Positions 19,662-29,802 of a DNA stretch of 64,000 nt are shown in pieces. The stretch spans positions 62,001 to 126,000 of the forward strand of contig JAJRWR010000025.1 of assembly GCA_024276695.1 (NCBI GenBank), given 5' to 3'. Within the stretch, counting starts at the first letter, position 1. Every line of letters begins with the position of its first letter. The stretch is from an archaeon. Its GTDB lineage: Archaea > Thermoproteota > Nitrososphaeria > Nitrososphaerales > Nitrosopumilaceae. The notes under the pieces were generated by a model, which saw only the letters and a program-made list of their open reading frames with translations, ran no database searches and was not told the DNA's origin. Made by a program: the position numbers and the translations under genes.

Positions 19662-21121
19662 ATGTATCGTTCTCGTCTTGGTACTGATTTGAGTGATATT
19701 ACTTTGGATTATGTTTCATCGATAAACGATGATTCTGAAATTGCTCTTTATGATATTCTTGGAAGCCAAGCTCATACTTTGATGTTATTTCAAAAAAATA
19801 TCATCAAAAAAATGATGCAAAAAAAATCCTAACTGCATTAGAGAACTTAAAAAATGAAAAATTTGATACTACTTCTGGAGCAGAGGATATTCACGAATTA
19901 ATTGAAACGCTAGTGATAAAGAAAGCTGGAATGGCAAGTGGTGGAAAAATGCACACTGCAAGATCTAGAAATGATCAGGTTGTTTTAGATATTCGAATGA
20001 AAATTAGGGATGATATCAATATTGTATGTAATTGTCTTTTAGATACTATTGAAGCCCTTGTATCTGTGGCTAAAAATCACCAAAAAACAATCATGCCACT
20101 ATACACTCATCTTCAACAAGCTCAAGCTGGTCTTTTTTCACATTATCTTTTAGCACATACTGATGTTTTAACACGAGATTTTGAAAGATTGTATGGAACG
20201 TTTGAACGAATTAATCAAAGTCCACTTGGTTCAGGACCTGTCGGAGGAACAAGTATTCCAATTGATAGACATAGCACAGCTAAGATGTTGGGTTTTGATG
20301 GTCTTGTTGAAAATTCAATTGATGCTACAAGTACTCGTGATTTTGTAGCAGAATACGTTGCAATGATTTCTATTATGATGACAAATCTCAGCAAAATATC
20401 TGAAGATTTTGTAATTTGGTCCACGTCTGAATTTTCTTTTATTGAACTTTCAGATGAATTTACATCCCCTTCTAGTGTAATGCCTCAAAAAAAGAATCCT
20501 GATATCTTAGAATTAACAAGAGGTAAAACTGCAGAAATAATTGGAAATTTAACTGCAATTCTAACTACTGTCAAAGGTTTAGCATCTGGATATGGACGTG
20601 ATTTACAACAAATAAAATCATCTATTTGGTCCACATCAAAAATATCTATCAGTGCATTGTTAATTTTAAAATCAATTCTCTTGACTCTGAAAGTAAATGA
20701 AAAACAAATGAAAAAAGTAACTGAATCAAGTAATCTAATTGCTTTAGACATTGCTGAGAAATTGGTACAAGAAGGAATTCCATTTAGAATAACTCATAAA
20801 ATTTCAGGAATTTTAGTTCAATTAGCTCATATTTCAAAAAAACCTATCTCAAAGCTTACTCTGTCAGAAATTAAAAAATCTGTAGCTTACACTAAAGTAG
20901 ATCCTAAAGTTGTCTCAAAAATTATTTCCTCCATAACAGTCGTTTCATCATTAAAGGATAGGACTTCTTTTGGTTCATCGGGATATGATGAACAAAAACG
21001 AATGATCTCTGATAGGATCCAGAAAATCAATCAATATAGAATTGATGTGTCTAAAAGAGAAAATAAAATCAGTTTATCTATTGATAATTTGAAAAAACAA
21101 GTTAATGTAATAATTAAATGA
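19662..21121 (+). pseudogene. argH: Argininosuccinate lyase, apparent single-base frameshift at A7
   Basis: MYRSRLGTDLSDITLDY...IIKK, then frame shift; continues NDAKKILTALENLKNEKFDTTSGAEDIHELIE...GGKMHTARSRNDQVVLD...SSVMPQKKNPD. Confidence 0.9.
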
Positions 21122-21137
21122 ATAAAGTAAAAAAGAG

Positions 21138-21211
21138 CGGGTCTAAAGGGATTCGGACCCTTGACAACCGGATTAAAAGTCCGGTGCGCTACCTGGCTGC
21201 GCCATAGACCC
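21138..21211 (-). tRNA. tRNA-Lys (TTT)
   Basis: GGGTCTA/TAGACCC acceptor, CCGGA-CTTTTAA-TCCGG anticodon arm, T-loop TCCGAAT. Confidence 0.94.
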
Positions 21212-21307
21212 TCGTAAAAAATGCTTTAATTGTATAATTTAGTCTTTTACAAAATATTTTGTTGTGACAGAAACTTTTAATCTGGCCATTTGATTCAAAG
21301 AACTTGT

Positions 21308-21385
21308 GCCCTTGTAGTATAGCCCGGTCTAGAATTCGGCCCTGTCACGGCTGAGACGCGTGTTCAAATCCCGCCGAGGGCGCCA
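21308..21385 (+). tRNA. tRNA-Asp (GTC), CCA encoded or fortuitous
   Basis: GCCCTTG/CGAGGGC acceptor, anticodon in CCTGTCACG, TTCAAAT loop; gCCA follows. Confidence 0.92.
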
Positions 21386-21521
21386 TTATTTCTATTTCAT
21401 TAGTAGATAATTGTTTTACAACCGATCAAAATAAAATTTTTAGAAAATATTGTTGAATCAGGATAGGTTGAAGACGAATCTTACAAGAATATTAAAATTC
21501 AGGGGATTTTAGTAAAATTTG

Positions 21522-22331
21522 TTGTCTGAAGAGAAAAAAGAATCTAAAGTAGAATCAAAACCTGTTGAAGATTCAATATCTGATAAATTACCTACCGATG
21601 ATGTCTCAAAAGTAGCTGAAGAAGCAAAAGTAGCTGAAGAAGCAAAAGTAGCTGAAGAAGCAAAAGTAGCTGAAGAAGCAAAAGTAGCTGAAGAAGCAAA
21701 AGTAGCTGAAGAAGCAAAAGTAGCTGAAGAAGCAAAAGTAGCTGAAGAAGTAACATCAAAAGCAGAAGCTGCATCTAAAGCTGTTGAAGAAGCAGAACTT
21801 GCAGTGAAAGAAGCTCTTGCAAAAGCAGAAGCAGCAAAAGCAAAAGCAGAAGCAGCAGCTGAAGAAGAATACAAAGCAATTGCAGCTGAAGTAAAAGCAG
21901 AAGCTGCAGCTAAATCAGATTATACCTTTAAAAGACAAGGCGAAGAAATTTTCAGACGAGATATGGGTGAACCTGAATTTTGGTTAGAAAAACAAGACCG
22001 TTTTCCACGACCAATTCTTACAACAGATGAACAAGAATCTCTTACTAGAGAAGCAGAGATCCCTCATGATCAAACCCCTACATATATTCCTGAACATGTT
22101 CTTAGTCCTGAATATGGTGGTGTTTCAAATTATGAACAAGGAGTTGATTCATTCTTAGAAGAAACTAAACAAAAACTGGAACAATTAAAAAATAATCCTG
22201 AAGCAACTGAAAAAGAAATTAAAGATACAGAAAATGAAATTATCTACTTAGAATCCTTACATGAAAATTTCTTTATTGGAATGAATGTATTCAGAACTGC
22301 AAAGGGTGGACGTGACAAAATAAATGCTTAA
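21522..22331 (+). CDS. Hypothetical protein with VAEEAK tandem repeat and Ala/Glu/Lys-rich linker
   Basis: TTG start region; seven perfect VAEEAK units then a non-repetitive domain (FKRQGEEIFRRDMGEPEFWLEKQDRFPRP...). Confidence 0.75.
   Translation: MSEEKKESKVESKPVEDSISDKLPTDDVSKVAEEAKVAEEAKVAEEAKVAEEAKVAEEAKVAEEAKVAEEAKVAEEVTSKAEAASKAVEEAELAVKEALAKAEAAKAKAEAAAEEEYKAIAAEVKAEAAAKSDYTFKRQGEEIFRRDMGEPEFWLEKQDRFPRPILTTDEQESLTREAEIPHDQTPTYIPEHVLSPEYGGVSNYEQGVDSFLEETKQKLEQLKNNPEATEKEIKDTENEIIYLESLHENFFIGMNVFRTAKGGRDKINA
21612..21752 (+). repeat. 18-bp in-frame tandem repeat, 7 units plus partial
   Basis: gtagctgaagaagcaaaa repeated without substitutions, then gtagctgaagaagta. Confidence 0.95.
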
Positions 22332-22342
22332 TGGTGATATGA

Positions 22343-23419
22343 TTGGGTGAAATTAAATTTGATGTGTTAAATGCGAGAGTCACATTCAAGAATGTCCCTT
22401 TACATACATTATCAAAATTTACTTTCAAAGATATAGACGCTGCATGTGCAGAATTTAAAAAAATTCCTAGTGTAGATGAATGCATTATTATTCAAACTGC
22501 AAGTAGAGTTGAAATATTTACAGTAAGTAATGTTGAAATCGATGATTCTCCTGATGCAAGAAGAGCAGAAGGTAAAACACTCGTGTTAAACCAAATCAAA
22601 GATACTTGGGTATCTTTATCATCATTAGAACAAATTGATATAGATCATTTTGATCAAACTCTTGAAGTTTACAAAGGTGATGATGTCTATTTACATCTAT
22701 TACGATTAGCATCTGGATTAGATTCTGTAGTTGTTGGAAAACAAGAAATCTTTAATGAAATTGTTCAATCTTTAGAAAATGCAAAGAGTGCTGGCGTTTC
22801 TGGAAATATTCTCAACAAATTATTTGAAAGTGTAATACGCTTAGCTGTTAGGATAAGAGATACCACTGGAATTGCAAAAGATGTAATTTCATTGGGTGAT
22901 GTAGCAGTAAAACTAGTTGATGAAAAAGCAGGTCTTGATTCAAAGAAAAAAGTACTTGTTATAGGAACTGGTGAGCCTGCAGCAATGCTTGCAAAAACAC
23001 TAAAGAAAAAAGACATTGCATTTGACGTTACTAGTAGAAGTATAGATCGTGCTACTGGTTTCACAACAATTCTTGGTGGAACTCCTTTGGATTTCGATAA
23101 TGTTTTGGCAGGATTTGATAAATATGATATTATTTTTGTTGCGACAACATCTGATTATTTCCTAATTACATACGAGAGAATTAGATTGGTAATGGAAGAA
23201 AAGAAAAAGGGTACCCTAATTTTAGATTTATCAGATCCTAGAACTGTTGATGAAGGAATCACTGCACTTCCTGGTATCAAATTATTGTTCAGAGATCAGA
23301 TTGCAGAAATTTATGAAGAAAGTGTAAAAGCTAGAGTTGGAATTGTTCCTGCAGTAGAGAAAATCATTGAAAAAGAACTCCCAGTTTTATCTGCTAGAAT
23401 GAAAAGATTAGATGCTTAA
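22343..23419 (+). CDS. hemA: Glutamyl-tRNA reductase
   Basis: IIQTASRVEIFTVS, LRLASGLDSVVVGKQEIFNEI, GTGEPAAMLAKTL, DLSDPRTVD. Confidence 0.92.
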   Translation: MGEIKFDVLNARVTFKNVPLHTLSKFTFKDIDAACAEFKKIPSVDECIIIQTASRVEIFTVSNVEIDDSPDARRAEGKTLVLNQIKDTWVSLSSLEQIDIDHFDQTLEVYKGDDVYLHLLRLASGLDSVVVGKQEIFNEIVQSLENAKSAGVSGNILNKLFESVIRLAVRIRDTTGIAKDVISLGDVAVKLVDEKAGLDSKKKVLVIGTGEPAAMLAKTLKKKDIAFDVTSRSIDRATGFTTILGGTPLDFDNVLAGFDKYDIIFVATTSDYFLITYERIRLVMEEKKKGTLILDLSDPRTVDEGITALPGIKLLFRDQIAEIYEESVKARVGIVPAVEKIIEKELPVLSARMKRLDA

Positions 23420-23424
23420 ATTTA

Positions 23425-23592
23425 CTATAATCCCTGTTTTCTTAAGAGAAATTGCATAATGGCCTCTTTGGAATAATCAATTCCATGTTCTTCGTCTGTG
23501 TGTTTTCTAAAATTTTCAATAACTTCTTCCATTTCTCCCTCAGCTATAAAATCACACTCAAATCCATAATCATTACACTTGAGTTTTGCCAT
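23425..23592 (-). CDS. DUF1059-like small protein
   Basis: MAKLKCNDYGFECDFIAEGEMEEVIENFRKHTDEEHGIDY; Met start inside the longer ORF (to 23667). Confidence 0.65.
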   Translation of the reverse strand: MAKLKCNDYGFECDFIAEGEMEEVIENFRKHTDEEHGIDYSKEAIMQFLLRKQGL

Positions 23593-23700
23593 ACTTTGTT
23601 GAAAAATTATCAATATAAAAATCCACAGATCTATGATTGCTATAGATCTTGTTTTCTTAATTCCCAATGATGAAAACTGACTAGTGATTTTTTAAATATT

Positions 23701-24543
23701 CTATCCGTATGATTCAAACTTGATTCCGAAACTTCCATCAGGTTTCTTCTCATGTTCAGTAACGAATCCCTTTGGTCCAAGGTAATCAATTACTCCATCA
23801 ATTGTTCCTTGATAACCACAAATGTAGATGATTGTATTTTCTGGAGTCAATTCTTCACCTACCATTTCTTCTACAGGTGATAATCCAGATTTTTTATCAG
23901 GTTTGAAGAATGATTCTACTCTGCCTACGTGACCATTCCAAGATCTATTGAAAAATTCTTTTGGTCTACTGATTGCAGCTCTGTATCTGAAATTCCATTT
24001 GTCTCTCCCTTTCTTTTCACTCTCTAATTCTAAATCTGTTAATAATCGTTTATAGCTTAATTCATCAACATAACTTGCACCATGTAGAACAACCACTTCT
24101 CGTTTATCATTAGTATCATGGAAATGTTTTGCAAATGCAATAAATGGTGCTAATCCTGTACCTCCACCTACACAAATTACTCTTCTGTTGTCTTTTTGCC
24201 CGTTAGGTAATTTATCACTAATTTGTAATGCAGCTCCTGTTGGATCACCAAGAGAAACTTCATCTCCTACACTTAGATAAAATAATTCAGTAGTTACACG
24301 ACCTGGAAGTGGTTTTCTCACCCATCTAATTACAAATTCAAAATAATCTCTATTTTCTGCATGTGATGCAATAGAATATGCTCTTCTAACAACTTTTTTC
24401 TCTGCAGGAATTGGAAGACCTATAGTTAAAAATTGACCTGTTTTGTATTTTGGCATTCCTTTTTCTGGAACTATTCTGATGATTACTAGATCTTCTTTGA
24501 GTAACTCCCTATAGACAACCTTAGCTTTCATCTCAGTTACCAT
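23701..24543 (-). CDS. Ferredoxin/flavodoxin-NADP reductase, copy 2
   Basis: RRAYSIASHAENRDYFEFVIRWVRKPLPGRVT, CVGGGTGLAPFIAFAKHF; close paralogue of 12483..13328. Confidence 0.92.
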   Translation of the reverse strand: MVTEMKAKVVYRELLKEDLVIIRIVPEKGMPKYKTGQFLTIGLPIPAEKKVVRRAYSIASHAENRDYFEFVIRWVRKPLPGRVTTELFYLSVGDEVSLGDPTGAALQISDKLPNGQKDNRRVICVGGGTGLAPFIAFAKHFHDTNDKREVVVLHGASYVDELSYKRLLTDLELESEKKGRDKWNFRYRAAISRPKEFFNRSWNGHVGRVESFFKPDKKSGLSPVEEMVGEELTPENTIIYICGYQGTIDGVIDYLGPKGFVTEHEKKPDGSFGIKFESYG

Positions 24544-24676
24544 ACAAGAAGAATTTTCCTGACTTTGGTTAAATATATTTCTCTTAGCATCTAACTTGTT
24601 AGATCTATTGAAAACTCAAAAATGTCAAATAAATTATCAAACTATTAGCACTTTTTCAATTTTTTATTCTAAAAAT

Positions 24677-25477
24677 TCACTTATTGATTTGTGACATAAT
24701 TTCATCAAGAATTTTCTGATTTGCAGCTGCAATGAAAGAAACTCTTGTCTCGTAACTTAGATCCGCATCAAGTGGATTCAAATCTGCATCTAACAGTATA
24801 CCCCCAGCCTCCTTTACAATCACGTAACCTGCTGCAATGTCTTGAATTCTAATTTTATTCCTTAAATCAATGAAAATATCCATTAATCCTCTTGCAAACA
24901 TTGCCATCTCAAGTGCATTTGCACCAAAATGTCTAGTATGATCATAATTTTCAAAAATTGAATGTAATTTATTCATCAATTCGATAGATGCACCTGATGT
25001 GTTAATTCCAACTATTTTGTAGACTGGATCCTTTTTGTGAACTTTGATTTGTTTATTATTAAAAAATGCCCCTTTATTTTTTGATGCCCAATATGTTTCC
25101 CCATTTGAAAGATTTGTAATTACTCCATCTGTAATTGAACTAAGTTTATTTTCAGTTGCAAATGCTAATGAACTGCAAAAAAAAGGGACACCTCTAACTG
25201 CATTTGCAGAACCGTCAATTGCATCCATTATAAAAAATCCTTTTGATTTATCTGACAATTCAACTCGTCCACATTCTTCACCCAATACTATACATTCAAA
25301 ATTAATTTCTTTAAGATAATCTAAAACAGTTTTTTCAGCAATGACGTCTATGTTTCTTGAGATATCTCCACCTGCCCCAACACCAAAATCACCTGCAGCA
25401 TCATTTGTTCCAGCAAGATCTTTTACATTTTCATAAATCCTGTTTGAAGCTTCAAGAAGAATATCTATTATTTCCAT
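24677..25477 (-). CDS. Inositol monophosphatase/fructose-1,6-bisphosphatase family
   Basis: VLGEECG, FIMDAIDGSANAVRGVPFFCSSLAF. Confidence 0.87.
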   Translation of the reverse strand: MEIIDILLEASNRIYENVKDLAGTNDAAGDFGVGAGGDISRNIDVIAEKTVLDYLKEINFECIVLGEECGRVELSDKSKGFFIMDAIDGSANAVRGVPFFCSSLAFATENKLSSITDGVITNLSNGETYWASKNKGAFFNNKQIKVHKKDPVYKIVGINTSGASIELMNKLHSIFENYDHTRHFGANALEMAMFARGLMDIFIDLRNKIRIQDIAAGYVIVKEAGGILLDADLNPLDADLSYETRVSFIAAANQKILDEIMSQINK

Positions 25478-25560
25478 ATTGTCAAACTAGTCATTCGTAA
25501 TTTAAGTGAAGAAAATATTTAGTTTGAAAGCATAAATAACAATAAAGAAGCTTAACGTTT

Positions 25561-26676
25561 GTGAGTGGTAAAGATCAATCTGTAATTAGTAAGGAATCTT
25601 TGATGAGTACAAAACCTGGAAAGCAGATTATAAAACAAGCTTTGTTCAAATCTAAGGGTTATAAATTATTTAACAAATACAAAGAAGAGACAGAAAATCA
25701 ATTTCCAAACTTTGCAGAAAGATTTGCTGAAGGTCTTCTACATGAGATACAATCTGACACAAATCCAAATGCCACTCAACAAGCTTTTGGAAATGAAGTA
25801 GGTTCCACAGAAATCATACTAAATGCATCTGAAATTGAGCCTATAAAATCGAAATTAGACCGCCTTGAGGTAATACAAGATAGAGTAAATCGAATTTTAA
25901 ATTCAAATTTTGTAAAAATGACCTTTCCTGTTTTTAATGGATTGTTTGATGCTGCAGCAGAATTTTCTGGAAGATATGATCCTCAATTAAAACAGGACAT
26001 GGTTGAAGGACATATTCTAGCAATTGATCTAAGTGAACCTATGGACAGAATTGTTGATAAAGATGAAGATTTGGAATTTCTTGATGATTACAAACTAATG
26101 AATCCATATATTTTGAAATTGGCCAGAGATAAAATTTCAAAAGGTGGTGAACAAGTTCTAAAAGAATTTGAAGCAGGATTTGAAGATGCAAGAATTGGGC
26201 AATATTTAGATGAAAAATTAAAATCAAAACCCACAGAAATTACTGAAGAAGAAATGACACTGTCTTATAAAAAATATCGTGCTGTAATGGGAACTGCTGG
26301 AAGAAATATGGCTTTAGCAGAAAGACCACTAGCAGAAATTTTTTATTTAGGTATGGCAAGAGCTGCAGAAGGCGTTGGATGTGGAAACGAAATTGAAGAC
26401 TCTATTAAAAATGGTTTTGTAAAAATACCTTCTTGGCCATTGTACTATTCATTGTTAGCAAATGATGTGAAAAAAGGATTTGAAGTAACTTTAGAAAAAA
26501 GTAATTTGTATTTACAAGATGCAAGACTTACACTTGAATTGTTACCTGACAATTTTTCCCACAAAGAATTTTTAGAATTTTTATTTTTAACTGTAGAGCA
26601 TTATAATCAATATTGGTACAATAAACTACAAAAAGCCAATAAATGGTCAGAGTATCAATCTAAACTTCCCAAGTGA
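25561..26676 (+). CDS. Hypothetical protein (371 aa), coupled to rfcL
   Basis: Long ORF with GTG start; stop overlaps start of rfcL; no family recognised. Confidence 0.75.
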   Translation: MSGKDQSVISKESLMSTKPGKQIIKQALFKSKGYKLFNKYKEETENQFPNFAERFAEGLLHEIQSDTNPNATQQAFGNEVGSTEIILNASEIEPIKSKLDRLEVIQDRVNRILNSNFVKMTFPVFNGLFDAAAEFSGRYDPQLKQDMVEGHILAIDLSEPMDRIVDKDEDLEFLDDYKLMNPYILKLARDKISKGGEQVLKEFEAGFEDARIGQYLDEKLKSKPTEITEEEMTLSYKKYRAVMGTAGRNMALAERPLAEIFYLGMARAAEGVGCGNEIEDSIKNGFVKIPSWPLYYSLLANDVKKGFEVTLEKSNLYLQDARLTLELLPDNFSHKEFLEFLFLTVEHYNQYWYNKLQKANKWSEYQSKLPK

Positions 26677-27842
26677 TTACATTGATGTGGTCTGAAAAAT
26701 ACCGACCTCAGATAATTTCTGACATGGTGGGAAATGAAGAAGCACGAGCAGTAATTATTGAATGGTTTGTTAAATGGAAAAAAGGCACAAAGCCACTGCT
26801 TTTAGTTGGTCCTCCTGGAATCGGAAAAACTACAATTGCATATCTTGTTGCCAAACAATTTGGATATGATATGATTGGACTAAACGCTAGTGATGTTAGA
26901 AGTAAATCAAGAATTAATGAAATTCTTACGCCTGTTTTAGCAAATGTAAGTGTTATGGGAATTCCTATGATTTTTGTAGATGAGGTTGATGGAATTCATG
27001 GTCGTGGTGATTATGGTGGAGCATCAGCACTTGTTGATATTCTAAAAGAACCTACAGTCCCAATTGTTCTTGCTGCAAATAATGATACTTCTGATAAAAT
27101 GAAAAGTATCAAAAAAATAGTAAAAACAATTCAATTCAAAAAAATTCCACCACGATTATTACGAATATATCTTGAAAATATTTTACAAAAACAAAGCGCA
27201 AGACTAAGTCCTGGAGTACTAATCAAGGTAATCAATAGCTCAAAAGGCGATATTCGTTCTATGATCAATCTTACACAATCATTGGTGACTGGATTTAATC
27301 CTCAAACTGAAAAAACTTTTGAAAAAATTAACGTTGAAGATGGAATAAACGCTTTCTTTAAAGCAAATTCAATTGAAGAATCTAGAAGTGTTCTATATTC
27401 AATGCAAATTGATCCTAGAGAAAAAATTAACGCATTTTATTCTAGTGTTATAACAAGTGAATTAGATAATACTACACTTGCAAGATATTTAGAAATAATA
27501 TCTGATGCTGACATGCTTTTTGGAAGAATAATGAAAACCCAAAATTGGAGATTGCTTAGATATCTAAATGATATTTTAGTTAAATTATATCAAAATGATG
27601 ATAGGATTAGATATGCTAAATACAATTTATCTTGGCCTTTACTAAATAGAATTCGTTGGGACGGTGCAAAAATTAAATCACTCTCATCTGTCATGGCAAG
27701 AAAATTGCATCTGTCTTCCAGTTCTTTTGTGACACTATGTTTGCCGTTTGTTTTATTTTGTATCAAAAATAAAACTCTGAAATTAGAATTGGAAGAAACT
27801 TTTGGAGATATTATTGAAAAGGAGATTGAATTGATACAATGA
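26673..27842 (+). CDS. rfcL: Replication factor C large subunit
   Basis: MWSEKYRPQIISDMVGNEEA, GPPGIGKTTIAYLVA, IFVDEVDGI. ATG alternative at 26685. Confidence 0.93.
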   Translation: MITLMWSEKYRPQIISDMVGNEEARAVIIEWFVKWKKGTKPLLLVGPPGIGKTTIAYLVAKQFGYDMIGLNASDVRSKSRINEILTPVLANVSVMGIPMIFVDEVDGIHGRGDYGGASALVDILKEPTVPIVLAANNDTSDKMKSIKKIVKTIQFKKIPPRLLRIYLENILQKQSARLSPGVLIKVINSSKGDIRSMINLTQSLVTGFNPQTEKTFEKINVEDGINAFFKANSIEESRSVLYSMQIDPREKINAFYSSVITSELDNTTLARYLEIISDADMLFGRIMKTQNWRLLRYLNDILVKLYQNDDRIRYAKYNLSWPLLNRIRWDGAKIKSLSSVMARKLHLSSSSFVTLCLPFVLFCIKNKTLKLELEETFGDIIEKEIELIQ

Positions 27843-28150
27843 GCTGGAGAAAAATTCCCATGAAATTTTCAGGTACATGTATTGTATGTAATGAAAAAAT
27901 CGAAATTGATGAAATTGGTCTTTGGGCTAAGGGGTTGGGTGTCAAACATGAAAAATGTGCTCAAATTAATGAACTACAATGTATAGTGTGTGGTGCTTCT
28001 GCTGGATGTCAACAGTGTGAGTTTCAGGAAAATTGTGATATTCCTACTGTCTCTCAATTATGTATTTGTAAGAAATGTAGCGAGAAAAAGGATGCTTTTA
28101 GTTCTTATCAAAAATCTGCAAATAAGAAATTCCCACTTCTTAACTCTTGA
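27839..28150 (+). CDS. Hypothetical multi-cysteine (zinc-binding) protein
   Basis: CIVCNEKIEIDE...CIVCGASAGCQQCEFQENCDIPTVSQLCICKKC; 4-nt overlap with rfcL. Confidence 0.65.
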   Translation: MSWRKIPMKFSGTCIVCNEKIEIDEIGLWAKGLGVKHEKCAQINELQCIVCGASAGCQQCEFQENCDIPTVSQLCICKKCSEKKDAFSSYQKSANKKFPLLNS

Positions 28151-28251
28151 AATTCTAAAATAAACAATGATTCTTGAATTTTTGTAAAAATTTTATGTTT
28201 TGATATTCTCAAATTAAATTAATATAGGAAACCGTCTTGCTTTAGAATACT

Positions 28252-29799
28252 GTGCATTCTGAAAAGATTGAGGGTTATACTAAAAAAAATAATACAGCAT
28301 TACAAGGTGGAGGCCAAGATCGAATCAAGGCCCAACATAATAAGGGCAAACTAACTGCTCGTGAAAGAATTCATCTTTTACTTGATGAAGGGACTTTTAC
28401 TGAAATTGATCCATTAACCACACATCATTATCATGAATATGATATGCAAAAAAAGAAATTTTTTACAGATGGTGTAATTGGTGGTTATGGAAATGTCAAT
28501 GGAAGGCAAATCTTTGTCTTTGCATATGACTTTACTGTACTTGGTGGAACACTAAGTCAGATGGGAGCTAAAAAAATCTGTAAACTAATGGATCATGCTG
28601 TTCAAACAGGTTGTCCAATAATTGGTGTAATGGATTCTGGAGGAGCTAGAATTCAAGAAGGAATCATGAGTCTTGATGGATTTGCAGATATCTTTTATCA
28701 CAACCAATTAGCTTCAGGTGTAATTCCACAAATTACTGCAAGTATTGGTCCTTCTGCAGGTGGTTCTGTATACTCTCCTGCAATGACGGACTTTGTAATT
28801 ATGGTTGAAAAAGTTGGAACTATGTTTGTCACCGGTCCTGATGTAGTTAAGACTGTCTTGGGTGAGGAAATTTCATTTGATGATCTTGGAGGAGCAATGA
28901 CACATGGTTCAAAAAGTGGTGTTGCCCATTTTGTTGCACAAAATGAATATGAATGCATGGATTATATCAAAAAACTAATTTCATATTTACCTCAAAATAA
29001 TACTGAAGCACCACCAAAAATTAAAACTGATGATGATCCAAACAGAATGGATCACAACTTGATCAATATTATTCCAGAAAACCCATTACAGCCCTATGAT
29101 ATGAAAGAAATCATAAACTCAATTGTTGATAACCATGAATTCTTTGAAATACATGAATTATTTGCTCCAAACATTGTTGTTGGTTTTGGAAGAATGAATG
29201 GGAAGGTTGTGGGAATTGTTGCAAATCAACCTATTCATCTTGCAGGTGCACTTGATATTGATTCATCAAACAAAGCAGCACGCTTCATTCGATTCTGTGA
29301 TTCGTTTAATATCTCAATAATCACTTTAGTAGATACTCCTGGGTACATGCCAGGTTCTAACCAAGAACATAATGGTATCATTAGACATGGCAGTAAGTTA
29401 CTCTATGCATATTGTGAAGCAACTGTTCCAAGAATTACTTTAGTTATTGGAAAGGCATATGGTGGAGCATACATTGCAATGGGAAGTAAAAATCTCAGAA
29501 CTGATATTAATTATGCATGGCCTACCGCAAGATGTGCTGTTCTAGGTGGAGAAGCTGCTGTAAAAATCATGTATAGAAAAGACCTTAGTGAAGCTGAAGA
29601 TGCTGAAGCACTAAAGAAACAATTAATCGATGAATTTGCAGAAAAATTTGAAAATCCATACGTTGCAGCATCTCATGGAACTGTAGATAATGTAATTGAT
29701 CCTGCTGAAACAAGACCTATGTTGATTAAAGCACTTGAAATGCTAGAAAACAAAAGAGTAAAACAATTACCAAGAAAACATGGAAATATCAATTTGTGA
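28252..29799 (+). CDS. pccB: Acetyl/propionyl-CoA carboxylase carboxyltransferase
   Basis: GKLTARERIHLLLDEGTFTEID, MDSGGARIQEGI, GGAYIAMGSKNLRTD. Confidence 0.94.
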   Translation: MHSEKIEGYTKKNNTALQGGGQDRIKAQHNKGKLTARERIHLLLDEGTFTEIDPLTTHHYHEYDMQKKKFFTDGVIGGYGNVNGRQIFVFAYDFTVLGGTLSQMGAKKICKLMDHAVQTGCPIIGVMDSGGARIQEGIMSLDGFADIFYHNQLASGVIPQITASIGPSAGGSVYSPAMTDFVIMVEKVGTMFVTGPDVVKTVLGEEISFDDLGGAMTHGSKSGVAHFVAQNEYECMDYIKKLISYLPQNNTEAPPKIKTDDDPNRMDHNLINIIPENPLQPYDMKEIINSIVDNHEFFEIHELFAPNIVVGFGRMNGKVVGIVANQPIHLAGALDIDSSNKAARFIRFCDSFNISIITLVDTPGYMPGSNQEHNGIIRHGSKLLYAYCEATVPRITLVIGKAYGGAYIAMGSKNLRTDINYAWPTARCAVLGGEAAVKIMYRKDLSEAEDAEALKKQLIDEFAEKFENPYVAASHGTVDNVIDPAETRPMLIKALEMLENKRVKQLPRKHGNINL

Positions 29800-29802
29800 T
29801 TA

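Noticed and set aside
21612-21752. Possible CRISPR array
   Set aside because: 18-bp units are contiguous with no spacers and stay in frame; a coding repeat. No other spaced repeats were seen in the window.
21509-21874. Minus-strand ORFs of repeated SSATFA or LLQLLL units
   Set aside because: Antisense products of the VAEEAK tandem repeat.
26673-27842. Truncation of RfcL (389 aa)
   Set aside because: No frame disruption is visible and shorter large subunits occur in this lineage; length alone is not evidence.
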